From NCBI GenBank assembly GCA_021604545.1, contig BQJE01000003.1, positions 186,001 through 250,000 of the forward strand: 64,000 nucleotides of DNA, in the 5' to 3' direction. Positions 29,458 to 38,468 of this stretch are shown one piece after another. Position 1 is the first letter of the stretch; each line of letters begins with the position of its first letter. This stretch comes from Micavibrio sp. Lineage in GTDB: Bacteria > Pseudomonadota > Alphaproteobacteria > Micavibrionales > Micavibrionaceae. Made by a program: the position numbers and the translations under genes. The notes under the pieces are model-generated. The model did no database searches, was not told where the DNA came from, and saw only the letters and a list, made by a program, of their open reading frames with translations.

Positions 29458-30708
29458 TTGGAAGCTCTTTTTCATCTGGCAATTATCTGGACTTCGGTTT
29501 TTATCGCCGCCGTTTTCGCACACAAGACCCGCCTCACGCCCGTTTTATTTTTCCTCTTTATGGGTGCCGTGTTGGTCAATATCGGCATTTTGCCACATGA
29601 AGGTGATCCGTTTATTCGCGGTTTTGCCGAAATCGGCATCATTGTCATCATGTTTGCTCTCGGCTTTGAGGAAAACACATCCAACTTTATCAAAGGCATC
29701 AAGCGCAGCTGGGGCATTGCTTTATTCGGCGGTCTGGCGCCATTTTGCGCCGCTTATGCTGTTGCCGATTATTTTTGGAGCGACTTTAATGTTTCCATCC
29801 TATGTGGCCTAACAATGACGGCTACAGCTATTTCTCTAACGATGGTGTCACTTAAAAGCGAAGGTCTGCACAAAACCAAAGCCGCCACGGGCATCATGAC
29901 ATCAGCGGTTCTTGATGATATTGCCTCTCTTATTTTGGTTGCCATTTTAGTGCCGCTTGCCAGCGGGCAAGCCATCCTGAGTGTTTTAGGAATCGCCTTT
30001 ATCGTCGCAAAGGCCGTCGGGTTTTTTATGATCGTTATGTTCGTTGCAAAGTGGATTTTGCCGCATGAAGGGCCGCATTGGCTCGCACGCGTTCCGGTGA
30101 TTGGCCATTACGGCATTAAGCATGTACTCAGCTTTGGTGAAGGTGAACAATCGGTTCTAACTGTGCTTCTGATAGCTTTGCTCTCTGGCTTGCTGGCCCA
30201 AAAATTTGGCTTTCACCCGGCGGTTGGTGCTTATATGGCCGGGCTCATTTTAAAAGAAGAATATTTTCGCTTTGACCATCATCCCAGTAAGGACTTTTAT
30301 GAAAGCACCAAACAGATCATAGATTCCGTAGCGTTTTCCTGGATAGGGCCTGTTTTTTTCGTTGAGCTTGGCACCAAAATTATTTTTGACTGGGATGTTT
30401 TTGTTTCGGTGATACCCGAAACCGCTGTGTTGTTTCTTAGCATTGTAGCTGCGCAAATTATTTCAGCAACACTGGCGGCTCGTTATACAGGCGGATTTAA
30501 AATCGAGGAAGCGCTGATGATCGGTTTTGGTATGTTAGGCCGTGCCGAGCTTGCTTTTGTTGTAATGGATATTGCCTATGTTCAGAATCAAATTTTCAGC
30601 ACGGAAGTTTTTTATACACTGATGTTTACCGCGTTCTGGTTGAATGTCTGCGTGCCGGTCAGCATCAAACTTTGGAAGCCGTATTTTAATAAAGCGATTG
30701 AAAGCTAG
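29458..30708 (+). CDS. cation:proton antiporter, CPA2 family
   Basis: Inner-membrane monovalent cation/proton antiporter with about 12 membrane segments and 416 residues. Helpful motifs are FALGFEENTSNFIKGIKRSW, TMTATAISLTMVSL, TSAVLDDIASLILVAIL (helix with paired aspartates) and HPAVGAYMAGLILKEEY. There is no C-terminal RCK/TrkA domain, so it differs from KefB/KefC and may be a plain sodium or potassium exchanger. The start is a TTG; AAGGGA lies at suitable distance. It follows holC by six bases. Confidence 0.88.
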   Translation: MEALFHLAIIWTSVFIAAVFAHKTRLTPVLFFLFMGAVLVNIGILPHEGDPFIRGFAEIGIIVIMFALGFEENTSNFIKGIKRSWGIALFGGLAPFCAAYAVADYFWSDFNVSILCGLTMTATAISLTMVSLKSEGLHKTKAATGIMTSAVLDDIASLILVAILVPLASGQAILSVLGIAFIVAKAVGFFMIVMFVAKWILPHEGPHWLARVPVIGHYGIKHVLSFGEGEQSVLTVLLIALLSGLLAQKFGFHPAVGAYMAGLILKEEYFRFDHHPSKDFYESTKQIIDSVAFSWIGPVFFVELGTKIIFDWDVFVSVIPETAVLFLSIVAAQIISATLAARYTGGFKIEEALMIGFGMLGRAELAFVVMDIAYVQNQIFSTEVFYTLMFTAFWLNVCVPVSIKLWKPYFNKAIES

Positions 30709-30763
30709 TTGTTAAGCTATTTGATTTTCTCGGCCGTTTCCGGCGTGGCGCTGAAAGAATTTC

Positions 30764-31489
30764 CTAAGGCGCTTCTTCGATGACAGGTTTCTTTGTCGGT
30801 GTTGCAGCGATTGGCTCTTGTACCTCATCACCGGCATGCGGCGTTACATCCGCCGCCTCTTCAGCAATCTCCTCGATCATCTCAACAGCATCTTCCACTT
30901 TTTCCGCCAGCACTTCAGGCAAAACCAGATCGGCCTGTTCAGCCGCAATTTCGGAATCACCAGGCAGAGCTTTCGGGGAATCAGACAATGTCCTGAGCCA
31001 CGCAATCATTGCCGCGCGGTCTTCGGGTTTTTTCAAACCTATGAAATTCATTTTCGTACCAGAAACAAACTTCTTCGGCTTCCACAGAAACTTATTCAGA
31101 TCGGCATAGCTCCACTTGCCACCCATCTCCATCATACCAGATGAATATCCAAAACCGGATGTGCCGCCCTTGCTTGATCCAACAACGCCCCAGAGTGTTG
31201 GCCCTGTTTTCACCGGCCCGCCTTTTTCAAACGAGTGACAGGATGCACAAGCCTTGGAAAGTTTTTTACCTTTTTCAACATCCGCTGATGCAACCAAATG
31301 CAACACCGGCTCAGCCAATTTTTCTACCGCCACACCACCGCCCGAACTCTCAACGCCTTCAATTTCCACTGCATCTTTTTCCAGTGCATGAGCATGAATA
31401 ACGTTTTCAGCAACAAAACCTGCAAACATGGCGGTAATACCGGCAACAAGCACGGCTGCAAAAATTTTATTGAATTCAAAACTGTTCAT
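30764..31489 (-). CDS. membrane-anchored c-type cytochrome (cytochrome c552/CycM-like)
   Basis: Class I cytochrome c with one haem. After an N-terminal signal anchor (FAAVLVAGITAMFAGFVAE), residues about 60-165 form the cytochrome domain: haem motif CASCH, GPTLWGVVG, SYADLNKFLWKPKKF and GTKMNFIGL, in which the methionine is the sixth haem ligand. A C-terminal extension of about 60 residues is rich in E, A and V and ends with proline and lysine, unusual for this family. It likely passes electrons to a terminal oxidase. It is a single gene, convergent with the antiporter. Confidence 0.9.
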   Translation of the reverse strand: MNSFEFNKIFAAVLVAGITAMFAGFVAENVIHAHALEKDAVEIEGVESSGGGVAVEKLAEPVLHLVASADVEKGKKLSKACASCHSFEKGGPVKTGPTLWGVVGSSKGGTSGFGYSSGMMEMGGKWSYADLNKFLWKPKKFVSGTKMNFIGLKKPEDRAAMIAWLRTLSDSPKALPGDSEIAAEQADLVLPEVLAEKVEDAVEMIEEIAEEAADVTPHAGDEVQEPIAATPTKKPVIEEAP

Positions 31490-31620
31490 GGAAATCTGTG
31501 TCTTTTGGTTGGCGAAAATCCTGTTCTAAAGAAAATATACGCAGAGAGCTCGCTTTTGTCGACATAGATATACTCTTTGCGTATATTCATTCAACTGGAA
31601 AATACAAATGAAGGTTTGTT

Positions 31621-32469
31621 ATGTCAGATCAATATAAATGCATTGCTTTTCAAGGTGAGCTCGGGGCCTATTCGGACCTCGCCTGTCGCACAGTTTTTAA
31701 GGGTCTGAACACATTGCCATGCGAAACCTTTCATGATGCCTTTCAGGCAGTGCAGCAGGGCAAAGCTGACCTGGCCATGATTCCGGTGGATAATACCATC
31801 GCAGGTCGAGTTGCTGACGTACACCACCTGATGCCGGGTAGCGACCTGTTCATTATCGGAGAATTCTTTCTGCCGGTCCGTCATATGCTTTTGGGTGTTA
31901 AGGGGGCAAAGAAAGAAGGCTTAAAGTATATCCATAGCCATGTTCATGCGCTTCCTCAATGTCGCAAACACACACAAAGTCTGGGTTTACAGGCTCACGT
32001 CCATGCCGATACAGCTGGCGCCGCCAAAGAGGTGGCAGAGCGTGACGAAAAAGAACATGCAGCAATTGCTTCATCACTGGCGGCCGAGATTTATGGGCTG
32101 GATATCCTGGAAGAAGATATTCAGGACGAAGGCCATAATACAACGCGGTTTATGATTCTATCGCCGGAGCCGCAGATACCAGAATATGAAGAAGGCATTG
32201 ACGTCATCACCAGCGTAGTTTTCGAAGTCCGCAATATCCCGGCTGCGCTTTATAAATCTTTGGGCGGCTTTGCGACCAATAACGTGAATATGCTGAAGCT
32301 CGAATCCTATGTTGACCCACAGTTCCAGGCCGCCAGCTTTTACGCTGATGTCGAGGGCCATCCAGAGAGCAAGCCATTACAGCTGGCTCTGGAAGAGCTT
32401 GGATTTTACGCCAAGGATGTAAAATATCTCGGCACTTATCCGGCACATGAGTTTAGGAAAAGCGGTTAA
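31621..32469 (+). CDS. pheA: prephenate dehydratase
   Basis: This enzyme makes phenylpyruvate from prephenate in phenylalanine synthesis. The monofunctional 282-residue form has a catalytic domain (FQGELGAYSDLACRTVF, MIPVDNTIAGRVADVHHL, then a conserved DEGHNTTRFMILS with the TRF motif) and a C-terminal ACT domain (VVFEVRNIPAALYKSLGGFA, NMLKLESYVD) that allows feedback by phenylalanine. No chorismate mutase domain is fused. Confidence 0.95.
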   Translation: MSDQYKCIAFQGELGAYSDLACRTVFKGLNTLPCETFHDAFQAVQQGKADLAMIPVDNTIAGRVADVHHLMPGSDLFIIGEFFLPVRHMLLGVKGAKKEGLKYIHSHVHALPQCRKHTQSLGLQAHVHADTAGAAKEVAERDEKEHAAIASSLAAEIYGLDILEEDIQDEGHNTTRFMILSPEPQIPEYEEGIDVITSVVFEVRNIPAALYKSLGGFATNNVNMLKLESYVDPQFQAASFYADVEGHPESKPLQLALEELGFYAKDVKYLGTYPAHEFRKSG

Positions 32470-32549
32470 AGCCCAAAAAGTGAAATTCTTCCTTGATTTA
32501 GCACAATACTGCCGTGTTAGGGTGAGGGAAACTGACACAAGGAGTTATT

Positions 32550-32909
32550 ATGCCCTCACATGCCGAACTGGCGTCCAAGCTTTTGATCGATGCCGCTGCG
32601 TTCTTCCGCACCCTGGCCGAGCAAAACGAGCCCCTCAAAGAACAAATGAGCGAAAACGCTAATGTATTTGATCAGATGGCCGCGCTGCTTTCGCAAAACC
32701 CAACCGGCGATCTCGATGGCACCTCGCATGCAGAACTGGCAGGAAAACTTCTTAAAGACGCTGCAACGTTTTTCAATACGCTCGCAGAGCAAAACGAGCC
32801 ACTAAAAGAACAGATGAGTGAGAATGCTGCTGTCTACAACCAGATAGGTGATCTTGTCATGCAGGACCCGCAGGGCGAATTGGGCAGTGAAGCGGGCGGC
32901 GCGCCGTAA
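32550..32909 (+). CDS. small helical protein with internal tandem duplication
   Basis: Unrecognised 119-residue protein made of two near-identical units of about 56 residues. Unit 1 starts HAELASKLLIDAAAFFRT and unit 2 starts HAELAGKLLKDAATFFNT; both contain LAEQNEPLKEQMSEN followed by a hydrophobic helix (VFDQMAALL / VYNQIGDLV) and a NPTGDL/DPQGEL turn. No signal peptide, cysteine or catalytic pattern is seen. AAGGAG lies at good spacing before the ATG, so it is well translated. Function unknown; the shape suggests an all-helical binding or scaffold protein. Confidence 0.8.
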   Translation: MPSHAELASKLLIDAAAFFRTLAEQNEPLKEQMSENANVFDQMAALLSQNPTGDLDGTSHAELAGKLLKDAATFFNTLAEQNEPLKEQMSENAAVYNQIGDLVMQDPQGELGSEAGGAP

Positions 32910-32926
32910 ATAGTAGGGTTAGACAC

Positions 32927-33301
32927 CTATTGCGGCCAGATATAATGCCCGGCCAGAAAAGCCAAAATACAACATATTAGACCCAAAAGGATGAGGGGCA
33001 TCATGCCAGTCTCGCGTATTGGGTTGGTTTCATAAGTTTTTATAGTGGTGCCAGTGGTGCGGTTATGGTGGGGGTCTGTTACACGTTTTTTGACTTCAAT
33101 TTTCTCGTATTTTTTCTGTTCATGCAGCCTTTCGGCTTTTTTCAACGCCCGGTGACTATTGGATGTGTTTAACACCAATTCCCAGCCATGCAGACCATCA
33201 CCATATTCATCGGGGAAAAAATAGCCATAGACGAGGTATTCTGTCAGCGGCTCTTTATAAATTTGTACGACTTGTTGCTGTTTTTTCTGAGCAAGATTCA
33301 T
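32927..33301 (-). CDS. hypothetical tail-anchored membrane protein
   Basis: Unrecognised 124-residue protein. The N-terminal 95 residues are soluble and basic (LVYGYFFPDEYGDGLHGWELV, then a charged lysine-rich helix); the C-terminus is a single hydrophobic segment (LILLGLICCILAFLAGHYIWP) that would anchor it in the inner membrane with its body in the cytoplasm. It converges on the tandem-repeat gene and diverges from ftsK. AGGTAGGCC lies close before the ATG and could be its ribosome site. Confidence 0.7.
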   Translation of the reverse strand: MNLAQKKQQQVVQIYKEPLTEYLVYGYFFPDEYGDGLHGWELVLNTSNSHRALKKAERLHEQKKYEKIEVKKRVTDPHHNRTTGTTIKTYETNPIRETGMMPLILLGLICCILAFLAGHYIWPQ

Positions 33302-33500
33302 GGGCCTACCTTTCCTGTATTACGTAATATGCGCCCTATAAAGCCCCAAAAAGGTTAACACTTCGTTAATAAATGCTTTTTTTGCCCATTAAATCCACGG
33401 TTTTCTTGTTTTTATGTCCAAAGATTTGTATTCTAGGAGTATAATTTTTTCCCGGCCCTGTTCAGGGGTCCCATTCATTCTTATTCAAGAAACGAGCATC

Positions 33501-35978
33501 ATGGCCCAGGCCCGCATTATCAAACACCGCAGCAAACGCGGACGCAAAAAGAAAAGTCCGGCGCTTTCTTTCCTGCCTGACTTTGTACAAGCCTTTGCCG
33601 CACGGCGTTTCGTCGATATGACAGCCGGATTTCTTTTCGTGTCTGGAATTTTTATTCTTCTGGCACTTTTCAGCTATAACCACAACGATCCATCCTGGAA
33701 CACGGCCGCCGCGCAGGGACAAGATATTGCCAATTGGGGCGGCACGCCGGGCGCTGGCATTGCAGATTTATTGCTCCAGACCCTTGGTGGAGGCGGCTTT
33801 ATTATCGGGCTAGTGTTCAGTATATGGGGCATTCGTATGTTTCGCCGTCATTTGTTGGCACCGTTATGGACGCGCATGGTTAGCCTTATGGTTGCCTCTA
33901 TCTGCACCGCCATTGCGCTTGCACAAATTCCGGCCGGGGACTGGATGGTTCACCCTTATCTGGGGAGCAGCGCCGGTACCATTATCATGGGCCATATCGT
34001 CTCTCTGGCCCAGAGTCTTGGCTCTGGCTGGGGCAGTGCTGTCATTGCTCTGATGGCTGGGATTATTGCCTTTGCAACCCTTCTCCATGCCTGCGCCGTA
34101 ACCCGAGATGAAATTTCATTCGCCTTTTATGAAGCGCGGCATTGGCTGCTTACCGGTGTTTTGTTCATGTTGAATATCTGCCAACATTTTTACGCATGGC
34201 TGCGCCATTACAACGAGCCGGAACATGCACTACCCAAAATGACGTTCTTTGATAAGTTTCAAAAGCCACAAGCCAGAAAAGAACCTGTGATTAGGGCACC
34301 GATGATGAATGCGCCAGAAAATTACGCTCCGCCGCCGCAGGCACCGCTTGCCAAAACGCCACCGACCATTCCGGTTGTTACGCCTGCACGGGCAAACCCA
34401 GTACAACAGGCAGCTCCAGCGGATACGCAGCAGCGTTTTGCTCTGTCGGATACCGGCGAGTGGGAATATCCGCCATTATCCTTGATACAGGAGCCACCGG
34501 CGGAAGTCCTTGATTCCGTGCCCAGTGAGGATGTTTTACGCAAAAATGCCGAGCTGCTTCAAAACGTGCTCGCCGATTTCAATATACAGGGAGATATCGT
34601 CAGCATTCATCCCGGACCTGTTGTCACACTTTATGAGCTGGAGCCGGCACCAGGCGTTAAAACATCACGCGTGATTTCGCTGAGTGATGATATTGCCCGT
34701 TCGATGTCAGCCGTTTCAGTACGTTGCGCGGTTGTGCCAGGACGCAATGTGATCGGTATTGAGTTGCCGAATAAGACCCGTCAAATTGTCTATATGCGCG
34801 AACTTCTGGCCTCCAGCCTTGTTGAAAAAAGCAAGGCAAAACTCCCGCTCATACTGGGTAAGGACATTGGTGGTCAGCCGATTTTAGCCGATTTAGCCAA
34901 GATGCCGCATCTGCTTGTGGCTGGTACAACAGGCTCCGGAAAATCGGTGGCCGTAAATACGATGCTGATGTCTTTATTGTTCCGTTTGCCACCGGAAAAA
35001 TGCCGTTTGATTATGATTGATCCGAAAATGCTGGAACTCTCGGTTTATGACGATATTCCGCATTTGCTTTCACCGGTCGTAACAGAGCCGGGAAAGGCCG
35101 TAGTTGCCTTGAAATGGGCCGTTCAGGAGATGGAGGAGCGCTACCGTGCGATGTCAAAGCTCGGTGTGCGCAATATTGAAGGCTATAACGAACGTTTAGC
35201 CGAAGCCCGTAAGAAGGGCGAAGATTTGATGCGTAAGATCCAGACCGGATTCGATCCGGAAACTGGCAAGCCGATCTATGAAGAGCAGCCGATGGATCTG
35301 ACAGAATTGCCTTACATAGTGATTGTGGTCGATGAGTTTGCCGATCTGATGCTGGTCGCCGGCAAAGATGTCGAAAGCGCTATCCAGCGTCTGGCGCAAA
35401 TGGCGCGCGCGGCTGGTATTCATTTGATCATGGCAACGCAAAGGCCGTCGGTTGATGTGATTACCGGCGTCATCAAAGCCAATTTCCCGACACGGATCAG
35501 TTTTCAGGTAACCTCGAAGATCGACAGCCGCACCATTCTGGGCGATGGCGGCGCCGAGCAGCTTCTCGGGATGGGTGACATGCTTTATATGGCACCGGGC
35601 GGACGCATTACCCGTGTACACGGACCATTTGTATCGGACGGTGAGGTCGAGGATATTGTGAATTTCCTGAAGGCACAAAGCGAACCGGCCTATATTGAGA
35701 GCGTCACGGAAGCGTCAGATTTCGGTGACAGTGAAGTGATGAACGCCATGTTCGGTGAGGGCGAGGGAGGCTCAAATGTGGACGAGCTTTATGATCAGGC
35801 CGTAGCGCTGGTCGCACGTGAGGGCAAGGCCTCAACCAGCTTTGTGCAGCGTTATTTGCAAATCGGTTATAACCGCGCCGCACGCATCGTCGAAGAGATG
35901 GAGCGCCAAGGCGTTATCAGCCCCGCCAGCGCGACGGGAAAACGTGATGTCCTGATCCAGGATTTTAGTGACGTTTAG
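33501..35978 (+). CDS. ftsK: DNA translocase FtsK
   Basis: FtsK anchors at the division septum and pumps chromosome ends toward dif for XerCD recombination. The 825-residue protein begins with a basic cytoplasmic tip (RSKRGRKKKSP), four membrane segments within residues 30-200, a proline/alanine-rich linker near 270-330 and the RecA-like motor: Walker A GTTGSGKSV near residue 476 and Walker B VIVVDEFADLML. The C-terminal gamma winged helix (SFVQRYLQIGYNRAARIVEEM) reads KOPS sites. An in-frame ATG at 33414 would add 29 residues; 33501 is preferred because the basic tip is the normal FtsK N-terminus. Confidence 0.95.
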   Translation: MAQARIIKHRSKRGRKKKSPALSFLPDFVQAFAARRFVDMTAGFLFVSGIFILLALFSYNHNDPSWNTAAAQGQDIANWGGTPGAGIADLLLQTLGGGGFIIGLVFSIWGIRMFRRHLLAPLWTRMVSLMVASICTAIALAQIPAGDWMVHPYLGSSAGTIIMGHIVSLAQSLGSGWGSAVIALMAGIIAFATLLHACAVTRDEISFAFYEARHWLLTGVLFMLNICQHFYAWLRHYNEPEHALPKMTFFDKFQKPQARKEPVIRAPMMNAPENYAPPPQAPLAKTPPTIPVVTPARANPVQQAAPADTQQRFALSDTGEWEYPPLSLIQEPPAEVLDSVPSEDVLRKNAELLQNVLADFNIQGDIVSIHPGPVVTLYELEPAPGVKTSRVISLSDDIARSMSAVSVRCAVVPGRNVIGIELPNKTRQIVYMRELLASSLVEKSKAKLPLILGKDIGGQPILADLAKMPHLLVAGTTGSGKSVAVNTMLMSLLFRLPPEKCRLIMIDPKMLELSVYDDIPHLLSPVVTEPGKAVVALKWAVQEMEERYRAMSKLGVRNIEGYNERLAEARKKGEDLMRKIQTGFDPETGKPIYEEQPMDLTELPYIVIVVDEFADLMLVAGKDVESAIQRLAQMARAAGIHLIMATQRPSVDVITGVIKANFPTRISFQVTSKIDSRTILGDGGAEQLLGMGDMLYMAPGGRITRVHGPFVSDGEVEDIVNFLKAQSEPAYIESVTEASDFGDSEVMNAMFGEGEGGSNVDELYDQAVALVAREGKASTSFVQRYLQIGYNRAARIVEEMERQGVISPASATGKRDVLIQDFSDV

Positions 35979-36037
35979 AGAACAGCCTTCATATCTATCA
36001 CATTGATATAATGTCCATTCATCGATACGATCCATGC

Positions 36038-36772
36038 ATGAAAAAAGCTCTTTTCATTGTTGGATTATTACTAATTGTTGTCGGGGTTTTTGAATTTCAT
36101 CCGGCGGTAGAAAAAGCCCAATCCTATGTTTCTTTAGAAAACTACAAAAATCCGGAAACACCCTGTCAGGAACTTCTTACAAACCGGCCATGGTATGGGA
36201 AGCTGAATTATCAGTTTTTTGCATGGTTAATTTTTGTTCCAGTCATGATTTTTTCTGTTTCTCCAAACGCCCCAGTATGGATGCGGGGCGGGAGGGTAAT
36301 AATTGCAGCGGGAATTTGCTATGCGCTCATGAATTTAGCCATTCATCTGCAATGGGATATTCGTAACGCGCCTTTTAAACAAGATCCATTCGACCCTGAT
36401 CCTGCAAATGGCTGGCGGATGGATTGCGCCAATTACGCCGGGGATGGCTTTAGCTATATAATAGCAATGATATCCGCATGGATTCCGGCCTGTATATACA
36501 CAGGGTTTTGTTTGCTTATCTGGCGTTTTTATCATCGCCGGTTTTCAAAAGAGATAACAGAAAATTATAAAAGCGATATTGTTACACGCATTCTATTTTG
36601 GGGGCTGAAAATATATGCAGTTATAGTTTTATTAGCTATCCTGTTGTTTTTGGCATTTTTTGTTTACGGATACTTTTTTCATGATTTTTTATTTCATCCG
36701 CCACTGGCAGGCCTTATGATAATAATACCTTTAAGACCGTTACTAATACCTTTTGAAATTTTTGCATATTAG
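36038..36772 (+). CDS. hypothetical five-span membrane protein
   Basis: Unrecognised protein of about 244 residues. Hydrophobic segments lie near residues 3-22, 60-78, 90-112, 145-172 and 190-225. A loop between segments 3 and 4 contains NGWRMDCANYAGDGF. An alternative ATG at 36011 would add nine residues. The gene is visibly richer in A and T than ftsK and lacks a clear ribosome site, which fits transfer or weak expression. Its stop overlaps the stop of the convergent gene at 36769-37722. That layout and the membrane nature resemble immunity genes next to bacteriocins, but this is inference only. Confidence 0.7.
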   Translation: MKKALFIVGLLLIVVGVFEFHPAVEKAQSYVSLENYKNPETPCQELLTNRPWYGKLNYQFFAWLIFVPVMIFSVSPNAPVWMRGGRVIIAAGICYALMNLAIHLQWDIRNAPFKQDPFDPDPANGWRMDCANYAGDGFSYIIAMISAWIPACIYTGFCLLIWRFYHRRFSKEITENYKSDIVTRILFWGLKIYAVIVLLAILLFLAFFVYGYFFHDFLFHPPLAGLMIIIPLRPLLIPFEIFAY

Positions 36773-37722
36773 CCCTTTTTATTTAGGCTTATACTCCCTG
36801 TCATTCGTGTCTTCCAACGATCCGTAATGCGGAAGTGTGTCCCACCAGCATCGGTTAATTTAACATACCAATCTGGAGCTTCGTCAGGATCTGATGTGCC
36901 AACAAGAGGTGTGTGCTCTCTAATCCTCAATGGATCTGTAAATGTATCGTCATATTCATAGTCGACTGTGGCTTCGATAGAAAGTGTATTTCCATTTTTT
37001 GTTACAATACCCTCTGTTTTGGTACGTATGGTTCCACCACCAAAAACCCAGAAAACTTCTCCGAGACGAGTGTATGAATTTTCTGTTGTGTACACCAGTT
37101 TTCCGGATTTTATTTCACGCATTTTATCACCGACTTGGTCTTCAACACGGTGAAACATAACTTCCCGTGCTTTTTCGATGATTTCTCCAAGATAACCAGT
37201 TTGTAAAAGAGTGATAGTTTGTCCATTGCCATTATAAAAATGGTCTGCGAAATCTTCTTCAGTCCATTTTCTGGCTGCACCATTAACCTTACTAATAAGC
37301 TTTTGTTTTAGCCCTTCTTCCGTTACAAACTCCGCCCAACAACGACAGTTAAATTCTTCGCCGGGGTCGGGGGAGTCGGATAAATCCCGTACGGTTTTAT
37401 CAAGCGCGGCGTGAGAGCCGCGCACGCGATCATCACCGGCCGTGCGCCAGATATATTTTCCGCTCTTCTTTTTGGCCGCGATGCTGCTTAGGGATTTAAC
37501 CGTTTCATCATCGGGCTTTGCTGTGCCTGTGGGCTCTAAACCCTGATCCGATTGAAAAGTTTTCAGGGCGGTAAAAACTTCGGCATCTGGGATGCCTGTA
37601 ATGCCGATTTTTTCAAAAGGCATATAATAGCCGAGGCGATTCAATGCCTTTTTGATCTGTTTAACGTCAAATTCATCGACGTCGCTATTGGAGCCAAACG
37701 GCTTATTCAGTTTAATTTTCAT
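36769..37722 (-). CDS. peptidoglycan-binding protein with phage Mu F-like motif
   Basis: A 317-residue modular protein. Residues about 15-80 form a peptidoglycan-binding_1 domain (VKQIKKALNRLGYYMPF ... ALKTFQSDQGLEPTGTA). Residues about 90-125 carry the Mu gpF minor-head motif: YIWRTAGDDRVRGSHAALD, then PDPGEEFNCRCWAEF. The C-terminal 190 residues are unrecognised and rich in beta-type sequence (VDYEYDDTFTDPLRIRE, FRITDRWKT). The ATG at 37722 has AAAAGGA at 37731-37737, better than a longer ORF start at 37773. No other phage genes adjoin it. It may be a phage remnant, a tailocin part or a secreted wall-active toxin. Confidence 0.75.
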   Translation of the reverse strand: MKIKLNKPFGSNSDVDEFDVKQIKKALNRLGYYMPFEKIGITGIPDAEVFTALKTFQSDQGLEPTGTAKPDDETVKSLSSIAAKKKSGKYIWRTAGDDRVRGSHAALDKTVRDLSDSPDPGEEFNCRCWAEFVTEEGLKQKLISKVNGAARKWTEEDFADHFYNGNGQTITLLQTGYLGEIIEKAREVMFHRVEDQVGDKMREIKSGKLVYTTENSYTRLGEVFWVFGGGTIRTKTEGIVTKNGNTLSIEATVDYEYDDTFTDPLRIREHTPLVGTSDPDEAPDWYVKLTDAGGTHFRITDRWKTRMTGSISLNKKG

Positions 37723-37741
37723 GAAAAAACTCCTTTTAAAT

Positions 37742-37764
37742 AAAAAAACAGGCCAGCCGGCCTG
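37742..37764 (-). terminator. hairpin with T tract in the leader of the 36769-37722 gene
   Basis: On the minus strand CAGGCC-GGCT-GGCCTG is followed by seven T. It lies directly upstream of that gene's ribosome site. Only about 77 bases separate it from the divergent lolA start, so it cannot be the terminator of an upstream gene on this strand. It may act as an attenuator. Confidence 0.7.
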
Positions 37765-37841
37765 CAGAAACAAAAACTGGATTCGAAGGGTAAAAGGCTT
37801 TACAAGCGTATAAGCTCTATAAACTTTTTTATGGAAGACTG

Positions 37842-38465
37842 ATGAAACCCTTATTTTACGCTATTTTATTTACGTTTTTGGCTCTAACACCACAAAGCCA
37901 TGTTGTGGCGGCGCAGGATGCCCGGGCGCAGGATGTCAAAAAGGTCGAGCGTTATTTGCAGGACCTCAAGACCGCGCGGGCGCGGTTTGTGCAGACCACC
38001 CATGATGGCGCGCAGTTCGTTGGCACGTTTTATCTTGAGCGCCCCGGCAAATTGCGTTTTGAATACGACCCGCCGAATGAGGATTTTGTCGTCGCCGATG
38101 GTTTTTTTATCTATTTCTATGACGCAGAATTGGGCGCGCAAACCAATGCGCCCATCGGGCAAACCATGGCTGATTTTTTCCTGCGCAAGGAGCTTGATTT
38201 GGAGGGTGATGTAACGGTCAAAAATCTGGAGCGCAACGAAGAATTCCTAATGGTCGAACTGGCACAAAAAGAAGATCCCGAGGCCGGCTCTCTTACCCTT
38301 GCATTTAAGGAAGATCCGATGACTTTGAAGAAATGGCGGGTGGTGGATCCGCAAGGCTTAATTACGGAAGTGGAGCTGTTTTATCTTAAAACCGGTATTA
38401 CCCATCCCAGTGATTTGTTTGCCTATTTCAATCCCAATAGCGGCAAACCCAGCTATAACGAGTAG
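37842..38465 (+). CDS. lolA: outer-membrane lipoprotein carrier LolA
   Basis: LolA shuttles lipoproteins from LolCDE across the periplasm to the outer membrane. The 207-residue precursor has a signal peptide ending near HVVAAQ, and the family pattern VERYLQDLKTARARFVQT, GTFYLERPGKLRFEYDPP, VVADGFFIYFYDAEL and the C-terminal LTLAFKEDPMTLKKWRVVDPQ-type strands. GGAAGA precedes the ATG. It is three bases ahead of recR, probably co-transcribed. Confidence 0.93.
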   Translation: MKPLFYAILFTFLALTPQSHVVAAQDARAQDVKKVERYLQDLKTARARFVQTTHDGAQFVGTFYLERPGKLRFEYDPPNEDFVVADGFFIYFYDAELGAQTNAPIGQTMADFFLRKELDLEGDVTVKNLERNEEFLMVELAQKEDPEAGSLTLAFKEDPMTLKKWRVVDPQGLITEVELFYLKTGITHPSDLFAYFNPNSGKPSYNE

Positions 38466-38468
38466 ATC

